Assembly: GCF_026212465.1 (NCBI RefSeq)
Contig: NC_080047.1
Span: forward strand, 40,525,422 to 40,589,421
Length of the DNA: 64,000 nucleotides
Reading direction: 5' to 3'
From: Amaranthus tricolor
Lineage: Eukaryota; Streptophyta; Magnoliopsida; Caryophyllales; Amaranthaceae
Made by a program: the position numbers and the translations under genes. Under the pieces are notes generated by a model. The model was not told where the DNA came from, searched no databases, and saw only the letters and a list, made by a program, of their open reading frames with translations. Below, piece by piece: positions 13,069 to 26,500 of the stretch. Within the stretch, counting starts at the first letter, position 1. Every line of letters begins with the position of its first letter.

Positions 13069-13328
13069 CTTTCTTCGTTCTGAAATAGTCGCTACGTAAG
13101 AGTTATTGGTACAATTCATCTTTCAAGCTTAATTTATATACTGCAGCTATTGTGTTAGAAAAAAAATATAGTCAAGTGAGATCTTGTTTGGATCGTCTAA
13201 TTGAATTCTTTCATAATATCAAAATTTTATAATTTTTAGGTAAGCATTGCTTAAGATATAATTGATCAAAGTTACACATTGAATTGCGTAAGAAGTGAAA
13301 TATAACAAGTATAATGGAACAGAGGAAG
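13069..13328. mobile_element. Stowaway-type MITE
   Basis: The left end CTTTCTTCGTTCTG and reverse-complemented right end CTTCCTCTGTTCC correspond, with TA on both sides (13067-13068 and 13329-13330). The body contains ATAGTCAAGTGAGATC, shared with other copies in the window. Confidence 0.8.
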
Positions 13329-14544
13329 TAGTATTATAAAAGAAAAGTGAATTAAGTAGATAATATTATAGAAATATGGTTTAAGAATTTGCAAGAAACC
13401 TTAAATCATAAGTTGTAAAGAGAAAATCAAAAAAATTATATTGGGGCAACTTCAAATAAATGATTCAATCACTATTTATAGAGTTGAACCAATGTCATAA
13501 AACAACGCTAACCTTTTAAAATAGCGCAACCCTTTACAATAACCTTTGAAGCAAGATATCTCCTTGTCTCATATAATGAATAAATGACACATTTGAATAC
13601 TCTAAATAATCAACAATAAGAATATGCAAATAACTCAAAAATTAGAGATGAGTATGAAACAAATCTCATACAAAGCCCCCTAACACTAGGTTTTTTTTAA
13701 TTATTATATCTAATATATTAATTTAATCTTTTAATATTTATAATTATTATAGTGAAATTAGATTGATTAACAAAAGCATAAAAATCTCATAAATACCAAA
13801 ACAGAAAACCCTTACCAACACAACTAGATAGAAAGCCACAAAAACACTCGGCAGTCGTTTAGCCAAATCAACAAAACCCTAGGCCAATTACCAGTCCGTA
13901 AAAGATGAAATATCAATAAAAATCAAGTCAATCGGCAATAATATCTCCTCCGATTTTGCTGAATCTTTCCACAAATAATAATCTTTATCATATACAAGAT
14001 AAAAAAAAACACGCGGAATATCGTGGAGTTTAGGGCACGCCCCTTCCTCCCTTCATTGATTCATTATCGACGAGTGTATAAATAATAAGAAATACACGTA
14101 CAGGATAGAATGTTCCCGGGTAAATTACATCCTTGACCGAAACATGCACAATCTATCAATCTAACCAGAACTACAAACATCCGAAACAGCTCCAAGATAC
14201 ATCGCCCTAGGTCAGGATGGCTGCGCAGAAATCTCGGCAGTAGAATGTTAATGGCAAGCTGCAGTGTACAACAGCCTGTAAACTATTTCACCGTGATTGC
14301 AGCAAAAACCAACTGGCATATTTCCGCTTGGTTAAAAACTCAGATTGCATGCAGCCCTATGAGGATGGCATAAAAATTTGTTCATTTGAATGCAAGTCGA
14401 GTTTTTTAAGCTCCTTATAGTCCAAGGTATCACGACCGTGCAGTTACCCTGAAGCTAATAAAATGCTCAACATCCTAAAGTGCATAATAATAGATATGAA
14501 CCCTAATCCAATTCAGGAAAACGAATAAATCATTTACCTAAATG

Positions 14545-17500
14545 TCATGACTGTAGATGATAATCCAGAGTGAATGCATGTATATCCGAAGGGCTGGTTC
14601 CAGGTCTGCCAACAAAATCCAGATCAGGAATCAGGATACTTCATATGACCCACAAAGGAAACAGCAACAAAAAACGAAATGGCAACACAAATGTAAATTT
14701 TATCTGTTCAATCTAATAGTTTCATATATTGTAAATTTCATCTGTCACAAGGGTTTGATTCTCATCACCTACACAAAGGATTAATTCCCTCTCCTCCCCC
14801 TAATTCTCTTACCAGTAGGGATTCTCTGCCTACCCTTCTGCTTGTGTGGAATAAATCTGGACCAGTAATGATTCAGTTCCCAATATAAACTTGAACACTG
14901 AAAGATCATTTGGGACAGTAGACAATCAAAGCGTATCTCGGAGAAACTGAGACTTCTAACCAACCAATTCTAGCAAAGCTAGATGTGACTAGAAAAGGAT
15001 CACAGAAAGCATAAAACTGATCTAAACCTCTTCTGCAAAACTGAGCCACCAAACAGACCAGCTTCAAATTCCAACACCACCTTGAGCACCCCAACACACA
15101 CACACACAAACAACTTCCAAGTAACACAGGGGCATCTTGGGTAACACTAAAAACAGGGGAAAAAGGAACACAATTTGTTTACAGCTATTTCTCCCTCAAG
15201 GTAGTTTTCAGTGGACCTTTCACACCGTGATTCAGACGGCATTTCACTCTCATCAGTCCTCCTGCACACTCATAACTAAGTCCCAGAATGGCCAAGTCTC
15301 AGTCAAATGCCTTCAAGTAAAAACCAGGGAATGTACCAGTAAAAGTAAAAATTCATTCCAGCCTATATACAGCCAAAGCTCATGTTTCCTCGTCTTTTAT
15401 TTAGTTTGCAACGTTTCCAAATTTCAAAATTCAATCCAACATATCTTTGGGACAAAAATAAGCAATGGCCTTTAGCATTTTACGAGAATTCAGGTGAAAA
15501 CAAAAAAGCTGGAAGTTGCTTGCAAATCCAATAAGCTACTCCTTTCATCTAGAAGTCTGCTACATTTGAACCCAAATGTGAGCTTTTACCCAGCACAGCT
15601 CCAAAGTAACTTCCTCAAAATGTCATATAGCAATGGGGTCAAAAGAAAATAATTCCTCTATGCTCATTATTAACATAATTTTGCGGAAAATCATTATTTT
15701 AAAATCACAAATTTGGGTTCAAATTTCAAAACCCCAACTTTTAGATATTATTTAAAAATTCTAACATTTAGAGGCATCTTATTCTAAAGATCTCAACTTA
15801 AAATATTACGTAAAAATCTTAAATTTTTTTAAAGAAATTCAAAAGAAAAATATATATAGACTAATAAAACGATGATGCATATTCGTTTTTACCTCTTATA
15901 GTGGTCATCAATAGGTTATGTGTATTAAAAATAAGATACCCCTAAAGTTGAAATTTTATAATTAGAGCACCTAAAGTTGAGAGTTTTAAAATAAGATACC
16001 TCTGCATGGCAATGTTAAAAATTATTTCACTACTAATGGCTCATTATAAGTACTCCCTTCAATCCAATCAGATTCAAGAATTGGGTTAGGGCCTTAGGGG
16101 CGTATCAAATAATAGATCGAGAGAAAAAAAGGAATGAGATTCAAGAGAAAAAAGTCACAGAAAGTATCAGGTCAGAGAGGAAAAAAAAAGGAGTGAGCTT
16201 GCTAGAAAAGAAAAGCAGGAATTGTAATTGCAAGGCATCAATCATAAGTACGCAAGCTGATATGGAATGTATTTTTATCAGCAATAAATTCTGTTCCATG
16301 GCATGACTTCTGTGACCTTGGATGCTTTCAGTTCAATCCTATTTTCCTTCACTAATAGCAATGTGATGTTCTCATTCCATTTGCATTATTTGAAGTCTTC
16401 AGAAACTCCTAGTATTTATCAATCTTTATAAAATCGGTCCTACTTCCAAACTCGGTTGTTGTTTTCCTTTCACCCACATCCTCAGTAATTGTACCACCAA
16501 AAAAACATGCATTCTTGCTCTTACGTTTCCAAGTATTATTGCAGGGGAACAGGAATGAGAATCTTTAAACCACCTTCATATTCCTGGTGGAAAAGGTTAG
16601 GACTTATAACTTGCGGAATTGAGTCTCCAATCCAATGATCCATGTATGGAAGTGTGTGTGAGAGGGGGGCGGGGGGTAGGGACATAAATAATTAAGTTTG
16701 AGTTCTCCAAAAAAAAACAATTAACAGGACTATGGAACAGGAGAATGAGAGTGTACACAGAATGAAAAGAACAGCAATAATGAAGTTCGGAACAAGCAGG
16801 AAAAGTGAGTCTAAAACTGCGTGGCTTCTCTACAAAAAAATTAGATTCTATAATACACTGATGATGGATCCATATACAGAAAGAATGAAAAGAAAGGAGA
16901 GTAACTAATTATGATATTACCTTTTATTGATGGTGCCATAATGAAATTTGGGTTTACCAGCTTTCATATCTTCTATGTACTGAAACCAGAGGCATAAGTC
17001 AACAAAACTTATATATCTTAATCAGTTAAAAAATTTTTGAACCACACCATCCAGTTTTACTATACCAGTTTAAGAGTCACGAGCATTGATGAAAATGCCA
17101 GAGAATCCAAAGGTAATTCGTCCAGGGAAAAAAGTCGACACTCAATTGACTCAGGGCCAGGTGAGAAATGTGGCTTCTTGAGCTTAGCCAGAAAAATGAT
17201 GTAAGTCTGTTGCAAGAAGAGATTGTTACAAGACCAGTACAACAGGTAACAAGGATACATGCTGGAAAGACAAACGTTCCTTCCTTACTTGTCCAATAAG
17301 GGGAATGTCTAATTGAGCATATGGGGACATAATTTCAACTTCTGCACCCGCTTCTTCATAGGTCTCCCGCATAGCTCCTTCTGCAGCAGACTCGCCCATT
17401 TCCATGAAACCAGCAGGAAGAGTCCTATAAAGATCAAATTCAAAGGTCAAAAACAATGATGATACATGTGAAACAAATATGATTGAAATCACAGTGAATA

Positions 17501-20500
17501 TTTTTCATTCTTGTATCATCAACCAAAACACCCTCCTAAAAACTCACCAACGACCAAAAGAAGGTTGAATGTTACGCTTACAAAGAAGGATCTTGTTCTC
17601 ATGTTCAATCAAGCAACCCACAACCTGGAAGAAGTTAAACACACATTATTGCATAACACATTTACGAATGAAAAACACAAATTATTAGTGATATCAATCC
17701 AAATCAGAATACAACATTCAACAACAGACATTCACCTTAATCTGTCACAAAATGTGCCCCTACCCCAGTTCCCAACCAAATCTATCCTCAAGTTCGCCGC
17801 AGACATAACGTATATCATGAAGAGGCTTGAAGTTTAACATCTTTCAAGGACAACAAAGAATGAATCATTCAAGATGCATGGTAACATTGAAGGAAATGAA
17901 AATAAGAAGTTATAACATTTACATAGCATCACAGCCATGAGGATCAGCATTATGTTGTACATCTTGCTTACAATATACTAAAAATGGTTGAAGAGTATAG
18001 GTCTTTCAACCAGCCAAATTTGTAAGCAACTAAAGAGCCAATAACTCTCACAACTGATACACACCATCTCCAATAAAAAGACAAAACTAAGTTAACACAT
18101 ATATTTCCCATTACCCCAATGCCAAAGGGCTCCCACCTAAGCGGGGTTTTAAAGAATCATATGTACACGACCTTACCCTTGAAAAAACAAAAAAAATTGT
18201 TTTCGATATTTAAAAACAAAAGACACCACTATGCTAGCTGCTGTGACCGCATGGCTTTCCCAGTAATGCTGTAGTAGAAACTGGCAGCAATGATAAATTG
18301 GTACCATGATAACGACTTGAAACTGCAAATTAGATGTCTTGGGTCTTTCAAAAGTGAATTGAGTAAAGTGATGTTAAACTATCTATTGGAAATTTTGTTA
18401 GTTTGATTTGAAATTTTCAAAATAACAGGAAGATGAAACAAAATTATCATAAACAACATGAAAGAGGAAAAGCCATGCATTCCTTTATGTTTCTCGTCCT
18501 TCCAATAGTCCCATCGCTCCAGCCCTTCATCGTCTCTCTTCTATCCCACAGGGCGACAAGACACGAAAGCCTGGGGATTCTTCATCCTTTATTTTCATTT
18601 GTCTCCTTCAACATCTCTAGACCAATTTATAATAAACATCTCTAGACTATAATGTTGGGCTTTTAGAAAGGATCATAATAGAAAGATGGGAGTAACGGAA
18701 ATGCAAATACTTCGATGGATGAGTGGGCATACCTTGAGGGATATAATTAGAAATGAAGATATAAGAAAGGGTTTAGACTTGCAAATATTGAGAAAAAGAT
18801 GAAAGATAATCTTTTAAGATGGCTCGGGCATGTGCAAAGACGAGGTATTATCGAACCGGTAAGGACTATTGAAAGCTGGAGCTCGGAAGACTTAGAAAGA
18901 GGGCGAGAAAGACCAAAGCTGACTTGTTGGACATGAGGAAAAGCATAAGGATGACCTAGACTTACAAATTGAGATAGTAGAAAATCAAAATAAATGGAGA
19001 CGAAGAATCCAGGTGGACGACCATTGAAACTGATACATCGGTTCATGTAGTCGACCCTAATCTTTTGGAAATTGAGATTAAGGCTTTGGCATTGTTGTTG
19101 TTGTAAGGAGAGAAGAATTTAATGGAAACTCTGAACCTATAAAACTTTTTAATAGACCCAGGAACTTAAGCAATTAGACGGTTTAAGCTTCTGCATCAAT
19201 TATATTTTTAACACAGTATCTATCTATAAACAACCTAATTTTGAGTTGATATGCCATATATCCCAACAAACTAGTGAAACCAAGAAGACACAAATTGTTT
19301 TATCTCAAGATCTATAGTTTCCTAACTACATTCTTATTTAACTATAAAATTTTGGAACTGGATCAGTAGCATTATACCATTTTAGGATTCTGATAAGCAA
19401 TTTTTCCACATGAAGTGCAAATTGCTCTCATCTTCTCATCTCCATCAGGTATTTCATTCTTGGTAGGGCTACCACACCATTGACAAAAATTAACTTTACG
19501 AATATTTCCCTGCATAAAACAACCATGAACAAAACCGGATAAGGGAATAGTCAACAAAAGATTATCTATTTTGCTGTGGTTCTTCAAATCTTTAATAATG
19601 AGAGCAAAACTTCAGGAATAGTGAACAAATAAAAATTTTATTAAAAAAGATCATTAGAAAAGCAGGAGATCTATGCAGTAAATGTTAACTTGCTTTGTGT
19701 TCAAAGAAGAGCTTTTGAAGAAGACTGCTTACTGAGCCAGATGAATGCCAAGACCCATTACAAATCTATGTGTAATACTTAAACGATTTAAATTGATTCT
19801 GCATAGTGTCATTGACATTGATATTTAGGGAATCGTTTAGCAACCAACAAACTAATCCATTAAAACTCAACTGTCTCCATCACAAAAAAAATTGAATAGC
19901 CAGGAATGCCCATAAGATTAATCAGAAACACATTTGTATTAAACAGAAACCAATCATGATTTATGGTCAAAATAACCTATATATCCATTTCAATTAAAAC
20001 TAACAAATTTTCTCCAAACAAAAACTATCAAAATTTTCAGCCAATTAAAAATGATGCTTCCGTTGTCGACAAAAATGATGCTTTCATCTTTACATATACT
20101 CTTTCCATCCCTTAATTTTCTGCACTTGGATTTAGCACGAAGATTGAGAGTAGAAATAAAGGTTTTGGAAGTAGATAGAAAGAAAACAGTAAGCAAAGCG
20201 AAGTATAATGAATTGAAATCACGAGAGAAAAAGATGAATGAAGGAGATAGAAGAGGGCCAAGTGTTAGTGTTTACAATGCTGTCTTTAAATAGAGGTGCG
20301 CATGAAGTTTCCAAATCAACAGACTAGGGACAGTGTGATGCTAATTGAAAATAATTGCTACTTACTAGCAAATTAAAACCCCTCAAGGATTATCGGATTA
20401 TATGTTGCTGTAAAAAAAATACCTAAACAAAAGCACCTATTATTTTAGGATATTTGTTATAGCGGACCATTCAATTAATCATAGTACCAGAGATGAATTC

Positions 20501-23500
20501 TCCGCAAGATGACATAAGCGACTTTTAGTCTAACCAAAAACAAAGAAATTTCATAAAAAAAGAATCCAAGTTTGATACACATATACAAATGCGGACACCA
20601 ATATGAAAATCCTAGTAAAATAGATTGAGTATACTGCATTGCTGCAGTTAAACACACAGAACTTCTGGGAAAAGAAAGTTAACACTCGGAAGTCAACCTA
20701 CACTTATGGTAGACAGTTATTCTTCATCAGGCAGGGAAAAGCCCAATAAAATTATGAAATAGAAAAGAAGAAATGCATATGCTCAAACAATCCCACAGCC
20801 AAACGTTACAAATAATCCATGACACCATAAGCTCACTTACCGAACGCAATTAATGTACTTAAGTTTGCCGCGACTATTTAAAAGTTGAAAGACTTTGAAT
20901 CTTTGTTTTCTTTAGTATGTTCAATTTCATTCTATTAACTAGCTGAAGTAAATGCATATGATGCCTTAAGTCTTACACTGTGTTTGGCTAGAGAGAAATG
21001 AAGGGAAAGAAAGGGGAGGGATTTGGAATGATGAAAATCCATTGTTTGGATAACAAAAAGGACGGGGAGGGAATTCGAGGGAGAACATGGACAAATTTTG
21101 TTAATAATACAATATCTCCTAAAGTGGAAAGATTTGGAATAGAAAACCCATTTTCATTTATTTTCCCTTCCCTTCCCTTCTAAACAAACAAAGTGCATTC
21201 TTCCCCTTTACCCCTTCCTTTCCCCTTTTCTTCCCCTTACGTTTCTTTATTTTATTTTCTAATTTGTTATCCAAACATAGTGCTAGTATTGAAACCAAGG
21301 TGAAGAAATTGAATTCTAGGCTACTTAGGCAAGCACATAGAGATCGGAAGCAAGGAAGATTTTGAGCTCATAGCAAGCATCACAGGCGCTCAAACAAGGG
21401 TCTATGTTTGGGTGAGCACACTCGCTTGGGGAAACAAGCCTAGCAAGAGGCCCATCTTTGTAATTTTTCGCCTCTATTTAAAATTCTAACTGAAACCTTA
21501 CGCTTTGGGATGATTAGTATAAATAGATCTCATTAGTCTTAGAATATTTAATCACAAGAAAACCCTCCAACCTAAATAAATTAAACCCTTGGAAATCTCT
21601 ATTTCTCTATTGTAATTTTTTGAAGTTCTTAAGTAAGAACTCCTTTGTTTATTCATCAATCAATAAAAGGAAGCCATGAAGGAGGACGTATCCAAGTTGG
21701 GTGAACCTCGATTAATTTTATTACATTCTTTTAATTCATGCGTTATTTTTCTCAATCTTTGTGCCCGAGCGAGTATTAACTATGCTCAAGCAAGCAATTC
21801 TCGGCCCTCGGGCGATCAAGCCTAGCATGAACCTCATCTTTGCGATTTTTCGATTATTTCGAATTGGAACCTAATGCTGAAGACGTTTAGTATAAATAAA
21901 TTCCACTATTATTCAGAGTAATTGATACAAGAAAACCCTTTTGAGTCTAGCATAAACACATTAAACCCATAGATATCTCTATCCATAGTAATTCTTTTAA
22001 GTTCTTTAGCCAAGAACTCCTTTGTTTATTCATCAATAAGGACATAGCCCAAGTTGGATGTAATTGTAGGAAAGTAAATATTCAAATATTATAGGAATAT
22101 TTTTTATTCTCTTTGATTTGTATGATTATTCTTATTTCCTTTTATTAGCATTCTCAATCTTTTATAAGTAGGAACCTTTGTGTTCAGTTATGATTAATAC
22201 AAAATCAGTATTCACTGGCCAAGACTCTTATTTCCACGTAATTATTTTCTTCATGGTATCAGAGCCGATGGTGTTTTCCAGCGACCTTTTACCGGTCCAC
22301 CATATCGGTGTTCATCATCTTCCCAAAGAAAAAAAACTTACCTAAAATGAAAATTGGAATCCGCTTAATGTCACCGACTCCATTGTTGCAACCAAAGTGG
22401 TTAAACCCCAACAACGGAGTCTCTGGCACCGGAAACCATTTTCAAATAAAGAACCTCACAAATGGTGTAAGGAAAACAACCCGTTTCACAGGTCAAAAAC
22501 ATAGATCAAACATTTTAAAAAAACCAAACGCGTTTATAACGCGTTTTTTGCTCATTCAACGAAGCATGAAATTTCCAAATCATATCCCTCACCACAGGGG
22601 CCGCCGCCTCTCGGTCCGGTGGCAAAGCACATCTAACCACTACTGCGTATTCCTGCATAGAACCACCAAACAAAAATGTGGTGAAAGGGGGAGGTATGGT
22701 TGGAAAATCGATCGTTGCCCATGGTACCAAGAAAAATTCAGAATTTGAAGAGAAGGAGGTGGTAGAGTTCGAAAATAGGAAAGCAAATCTTGAGAAAATG
22801 ATTACAGTCATCGAAAATGGGAAAGCAAATATTGATAAATTGAACACAGTAATCGAAAATGGGGAAGTAAATTGTGGTCTTCTAGCCAAAACAAAGGAAG
22901 GGCATTTTGGTCTTTTAGCTGAAAAAGTAAAGTTCAGGCAAAAATCAATTTGTGGAGTTCATGAAAAAGTGGAGTTTGGAACAAACCAACTTTTTTAAAT
23001 CCGTCCAAATCCCACGAAAAGTGGGTCTTCTTTGAACTCAAACCCATTCCCTTTGGATTTTTGATTGTGGGGCAACAAACACCATGACTTATGATCTTTC
23101 GGATATTATTTCTCTCACTCTCACAAACCGTACTTTATTCAAACGCCCAATGGGGAGTGTGTTGGTGTGACTAAGTCCGAGACTGTTGATATTGCCTCCT
23201 CCATTCATTTAAAAAATTGTCTTCTTGTTCCTAACCTATCTCATAAACTGTTATCTGTTAGTCAATTGACTAAAGAATTTAATTGTACTGTTATGTTCAC
23301 TTCTGATAGTTGTATTGTGCAGGATGCTCAAACAAAGACGATCATTGGACATGAACTGAACGAGGAGGTTTGTACTATGTGGATTAGACGACTCAACAAA
23401 GTCAAGCTATGCTTACTTGCGGTTCCCCTGCTCATCAACTCTGGACATGGCATCGTCGCTTAGGTCATCCTTCTCTACCTTACTTAAAACATTTGTTCCC

Positions 23501-26500
23501 TTCCCTTTAAAACACTATTATGTATCTGGATTGTGAGTCTTGTGTCTTAGCGAAAAGCCACAAACACTCATATTTGCCGAGTTTGACTCGTTCTACAAGT
23601 CCCTTTTCTTTAATACATTCTAATGTGTGGGGGTCTGCTCCTATTTCTGCTACTCATAATTTCTCTTATTATGTTTTATTTGTGGATGATTGTACACGTA
23701 TGAGTTGGGTGTATTTTTTGAAACACAAATCTGAAGTCTTTTCAGTTTTTGTCACCTTTTATAACATGCTTCAAACTCAATTTCATGCTAAACCACAAAT
23801 ACTTCATTCTGATAATGGGGTGAATACATTAATTCAGCCATAAAACATTCTTTCTGACCATGGGATGCTCCACCAAACTTCTTGTCCAGACACACCACAA
23901 CAAAATGGGATTGCTGAGCACAAAAACCGCACATTACTTGAAATCACTCAAGCCCTTTTGATAGAGTCTCGTGCTCCAGCTTCTTTTTGGCCTGAAGCAA
24001 TTGCTACAGCTACTTATCTTACCAACCGTCTTCCTTCAAAACCCCTACAATACAAAACTCCCCTTGAAACCTTGGGATCTTTTGTCTCTCTTCCCTCTTC
24101 TCATTCCTTACCACCTCGTATCTTTGGATGTGTTGTTTATGTCCATCTTCCCAAACAAACTAGAACCAAACTTGAACCTCGAAATAAAGTGTGTTTTTTT
24201 GGCTATGAAGTAAATCAAAAGGGATATCGATGTTTTGACCCTCTACATAACAGGATGTATACCACCATGGATTGTGACTTCTTTGAACAATCCTACTACT
24301 ATACCCAGCCTAGTCCTCAGGGGGAGACAGTTAGTGATGACCTAAGCTGACTTATATACCCAGCTATGATTGATCCAAACCTAAAAGAGCAGGTAGGCGA
24401 GACTACCGATGTTGTTTCTGAAGTCATAGTATCTCTTCTTCAATTCACTCCAGTCCCTTCTAATGAGCATCCAACTGAACAAGAGGTAACACGTGAACCC
24501 TTAATTGATATATCTAATGAAGATGTGCCTAGTGTTGATATTCCCAACAAATGAGTTACCTCCCAGAAGCACAAGAGGTGTTCCTCCTAAGAGATTTGTC
24601 TCAGTCAGCAGTAGCCTTCAACATCTCCCTGTGTTCCGATGTTCTTCCAACAATCACAGAAGAAGCTCTCCGGGATCCGAAGTGGAAAAGAGCAATGAAG
24701 GAAGAAATTTCTGCCCTTAACAAAAATGAAACATGGGAAAAATGTGAATTGCCAAGAGGAAAGAAGACAGTTGGGTGCAGATGGGTATACACAATCAAAT
24801 ATTTGACTGATGGTACTATTGAACGGTACAAAGCAAGATTGGTAGCACAAGGGTATACTCAGACCTATGGAGTTGATTATTCTGAAACTTTCTCACCAGT
24901 AGCTAAAATTGACACAATTTGGGTTCTATTCTCAACAGCTGCAAACAAAGATTGGCCACTATACCAGTTCGATGTGAAGAATGCTTTTCTACATGGAAAA
25001 ATAGAGGAAGAGGTGTATATGAAAGCTCCCCCAAGTTTTTCAAGTGGTTTTTCTCCCGAAGAAAGGTGTAAACTAAAAAAAGCTTTGTATGCTTTAAATC
25101 AATCTCCAAGGGCATGGTTCGGGAGATTCACTGCAGCTATGACAAAGTTTGGTTATAAACAAGCAACTCTGACCATACTTTGTTCCTTAAGAGACAGAAT
25201 GATCGTATCACGTGCCTAACCATCTATGTGGATGATATGATCATTACCGGAGATGATGAAGAGGAAATTATGTGCCCTAAAGAGGCAGCTATCTCGAGAA
25301 TTTGAAGTGAATAACTTAGGACGACTGAAGTATTTCCTTGGCTTTGAAGTATTGAGATCAGGAGGAGGTATCTTCATTAGCCAACGGAAGTATGTTTTGA
25401 CTTGCTAGCTGAAACAGGTATGCTAGATTGTAAACCTGCAGAGACACCTATTATAGCTAATTATGGCCTTCAGATGATCAAAGGAGAAAAATTGGCAGAC
25501 AGAGGGCAATATCAGAGAATGGTAGGAAAACTCATCTATCTCTCACACACGGCCTGACATTGCTTATGCAGTTGGAGTAGTGAGCAGGTTTATACATCAA
25601 CCACAAGTACAACATATGACAGTTGTAATGAGGATTCTGAGGTATTTAAAAGGTACAAGTAGTAGAGGCATTTTGTTCAAAAAGAATGATCACTTAGACC
25701 TTCTAGCCTACACAGATGTAGATTGGGCAAGAGATCGAGATGATAGGAGATCTACTTCAGGGTACTTTACATTAGTTGGGGGAAACTTGGTTACAGAGTA
25801 AGAAGCAAAAGGTTATGGCTTTATCAAGCGCAGAGGCAGAATTTCGGGGCATTGCAAAAGGAGTAACTTAAGTCATATGGCTAATGAAACTCCTAAGTGA
25901 ATTAAATTTCCCACAGAAGAAGGCATGCAAATTGTTCTGCAATAAAAAAGCAGGAAGTATCTCTGAAAACTCGGTTCAGCATGATCGAACCAAGCATGTT
26001 GAGCTTGACACACTTCATAAAGGAGAAACTTGAGAAACAGATTATAAGTCTTCCCTTTGTAAGATCGAAAGATCAACTAGCTAACATCCTTACAAAGGTT
26101 GTTACATCAGAAGCATTTGAGCAAACAGTGTGCAAGTTAGGTGTTGGTGACCCGACGACTTAACTTGAGGAGGACTGTAGGAAGAAAGTAAATATTCAAA
26201 TATTATAGGAATATTTTTTATTCTCTTTGATTTGTATGATTATTCTTATTTCCTTTATTAGAATTCTCAATCTTGTATAAGTAGGAACCTTTGTGTTCGG
26301 TTATAATTAATACAAAATCAGTATTCAACGGCCAAAACTCTTATTTCCACATAATTATTTTCTTCAGTATTGGGCTGTGTTTTGTGAGTGATATTATTGA
26401 ATTAATTAATTAATTCTTCATTATCTTTTTCAATCTTTGTTTTCTAGTTTTCAATATTCACGCATAGCGCTTCCCTCAGTATCAAATTCTAGGGTTAAAA

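Larger units (their letters stand above)
22065..26366 (+). mobile_element. Ty1/copia LTR retrotransposon, decayed
   Basis: A 4.3-kb element with both LTRs, a tRNA-Met primer site, and pol remnants in copia order (protease, integrase, reverse transcriptase, RNase H). The flanks GTAAT (22060-22064) and GTATT (26367-26371) fit a 5-bp target duplication with one change. The LTRs differ by about 8 substitutions plus two small indels by eye, so the insertion is not recent. The pol frame is broken by at least six stops or frameshifts. It sits in the antisense direction within intron 1 of the NUDT23 gene. Confidence 0.95.

Noticed and set aside
14557..15475. Several ORFs of 60-112 codons near the 3' end of NUDT23
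   Set aside because: They lie in intron 6 or cross the last exon on the opposite strand, with no family signature.
20051..20293. 80-codon plus-strand ORF within NUDT23 intron 1
   Set aside because: Mixed low-complexity and Lys/Glu-rich sequence without homology I can name; looks like decayed repeat.
22308..22748. 146-codon frame at the 5' end of the copia element, and the 124-codon frame opposite
   Set aside because: No gag motif; overlapping antisense frames and rare-codon content indicate chance.
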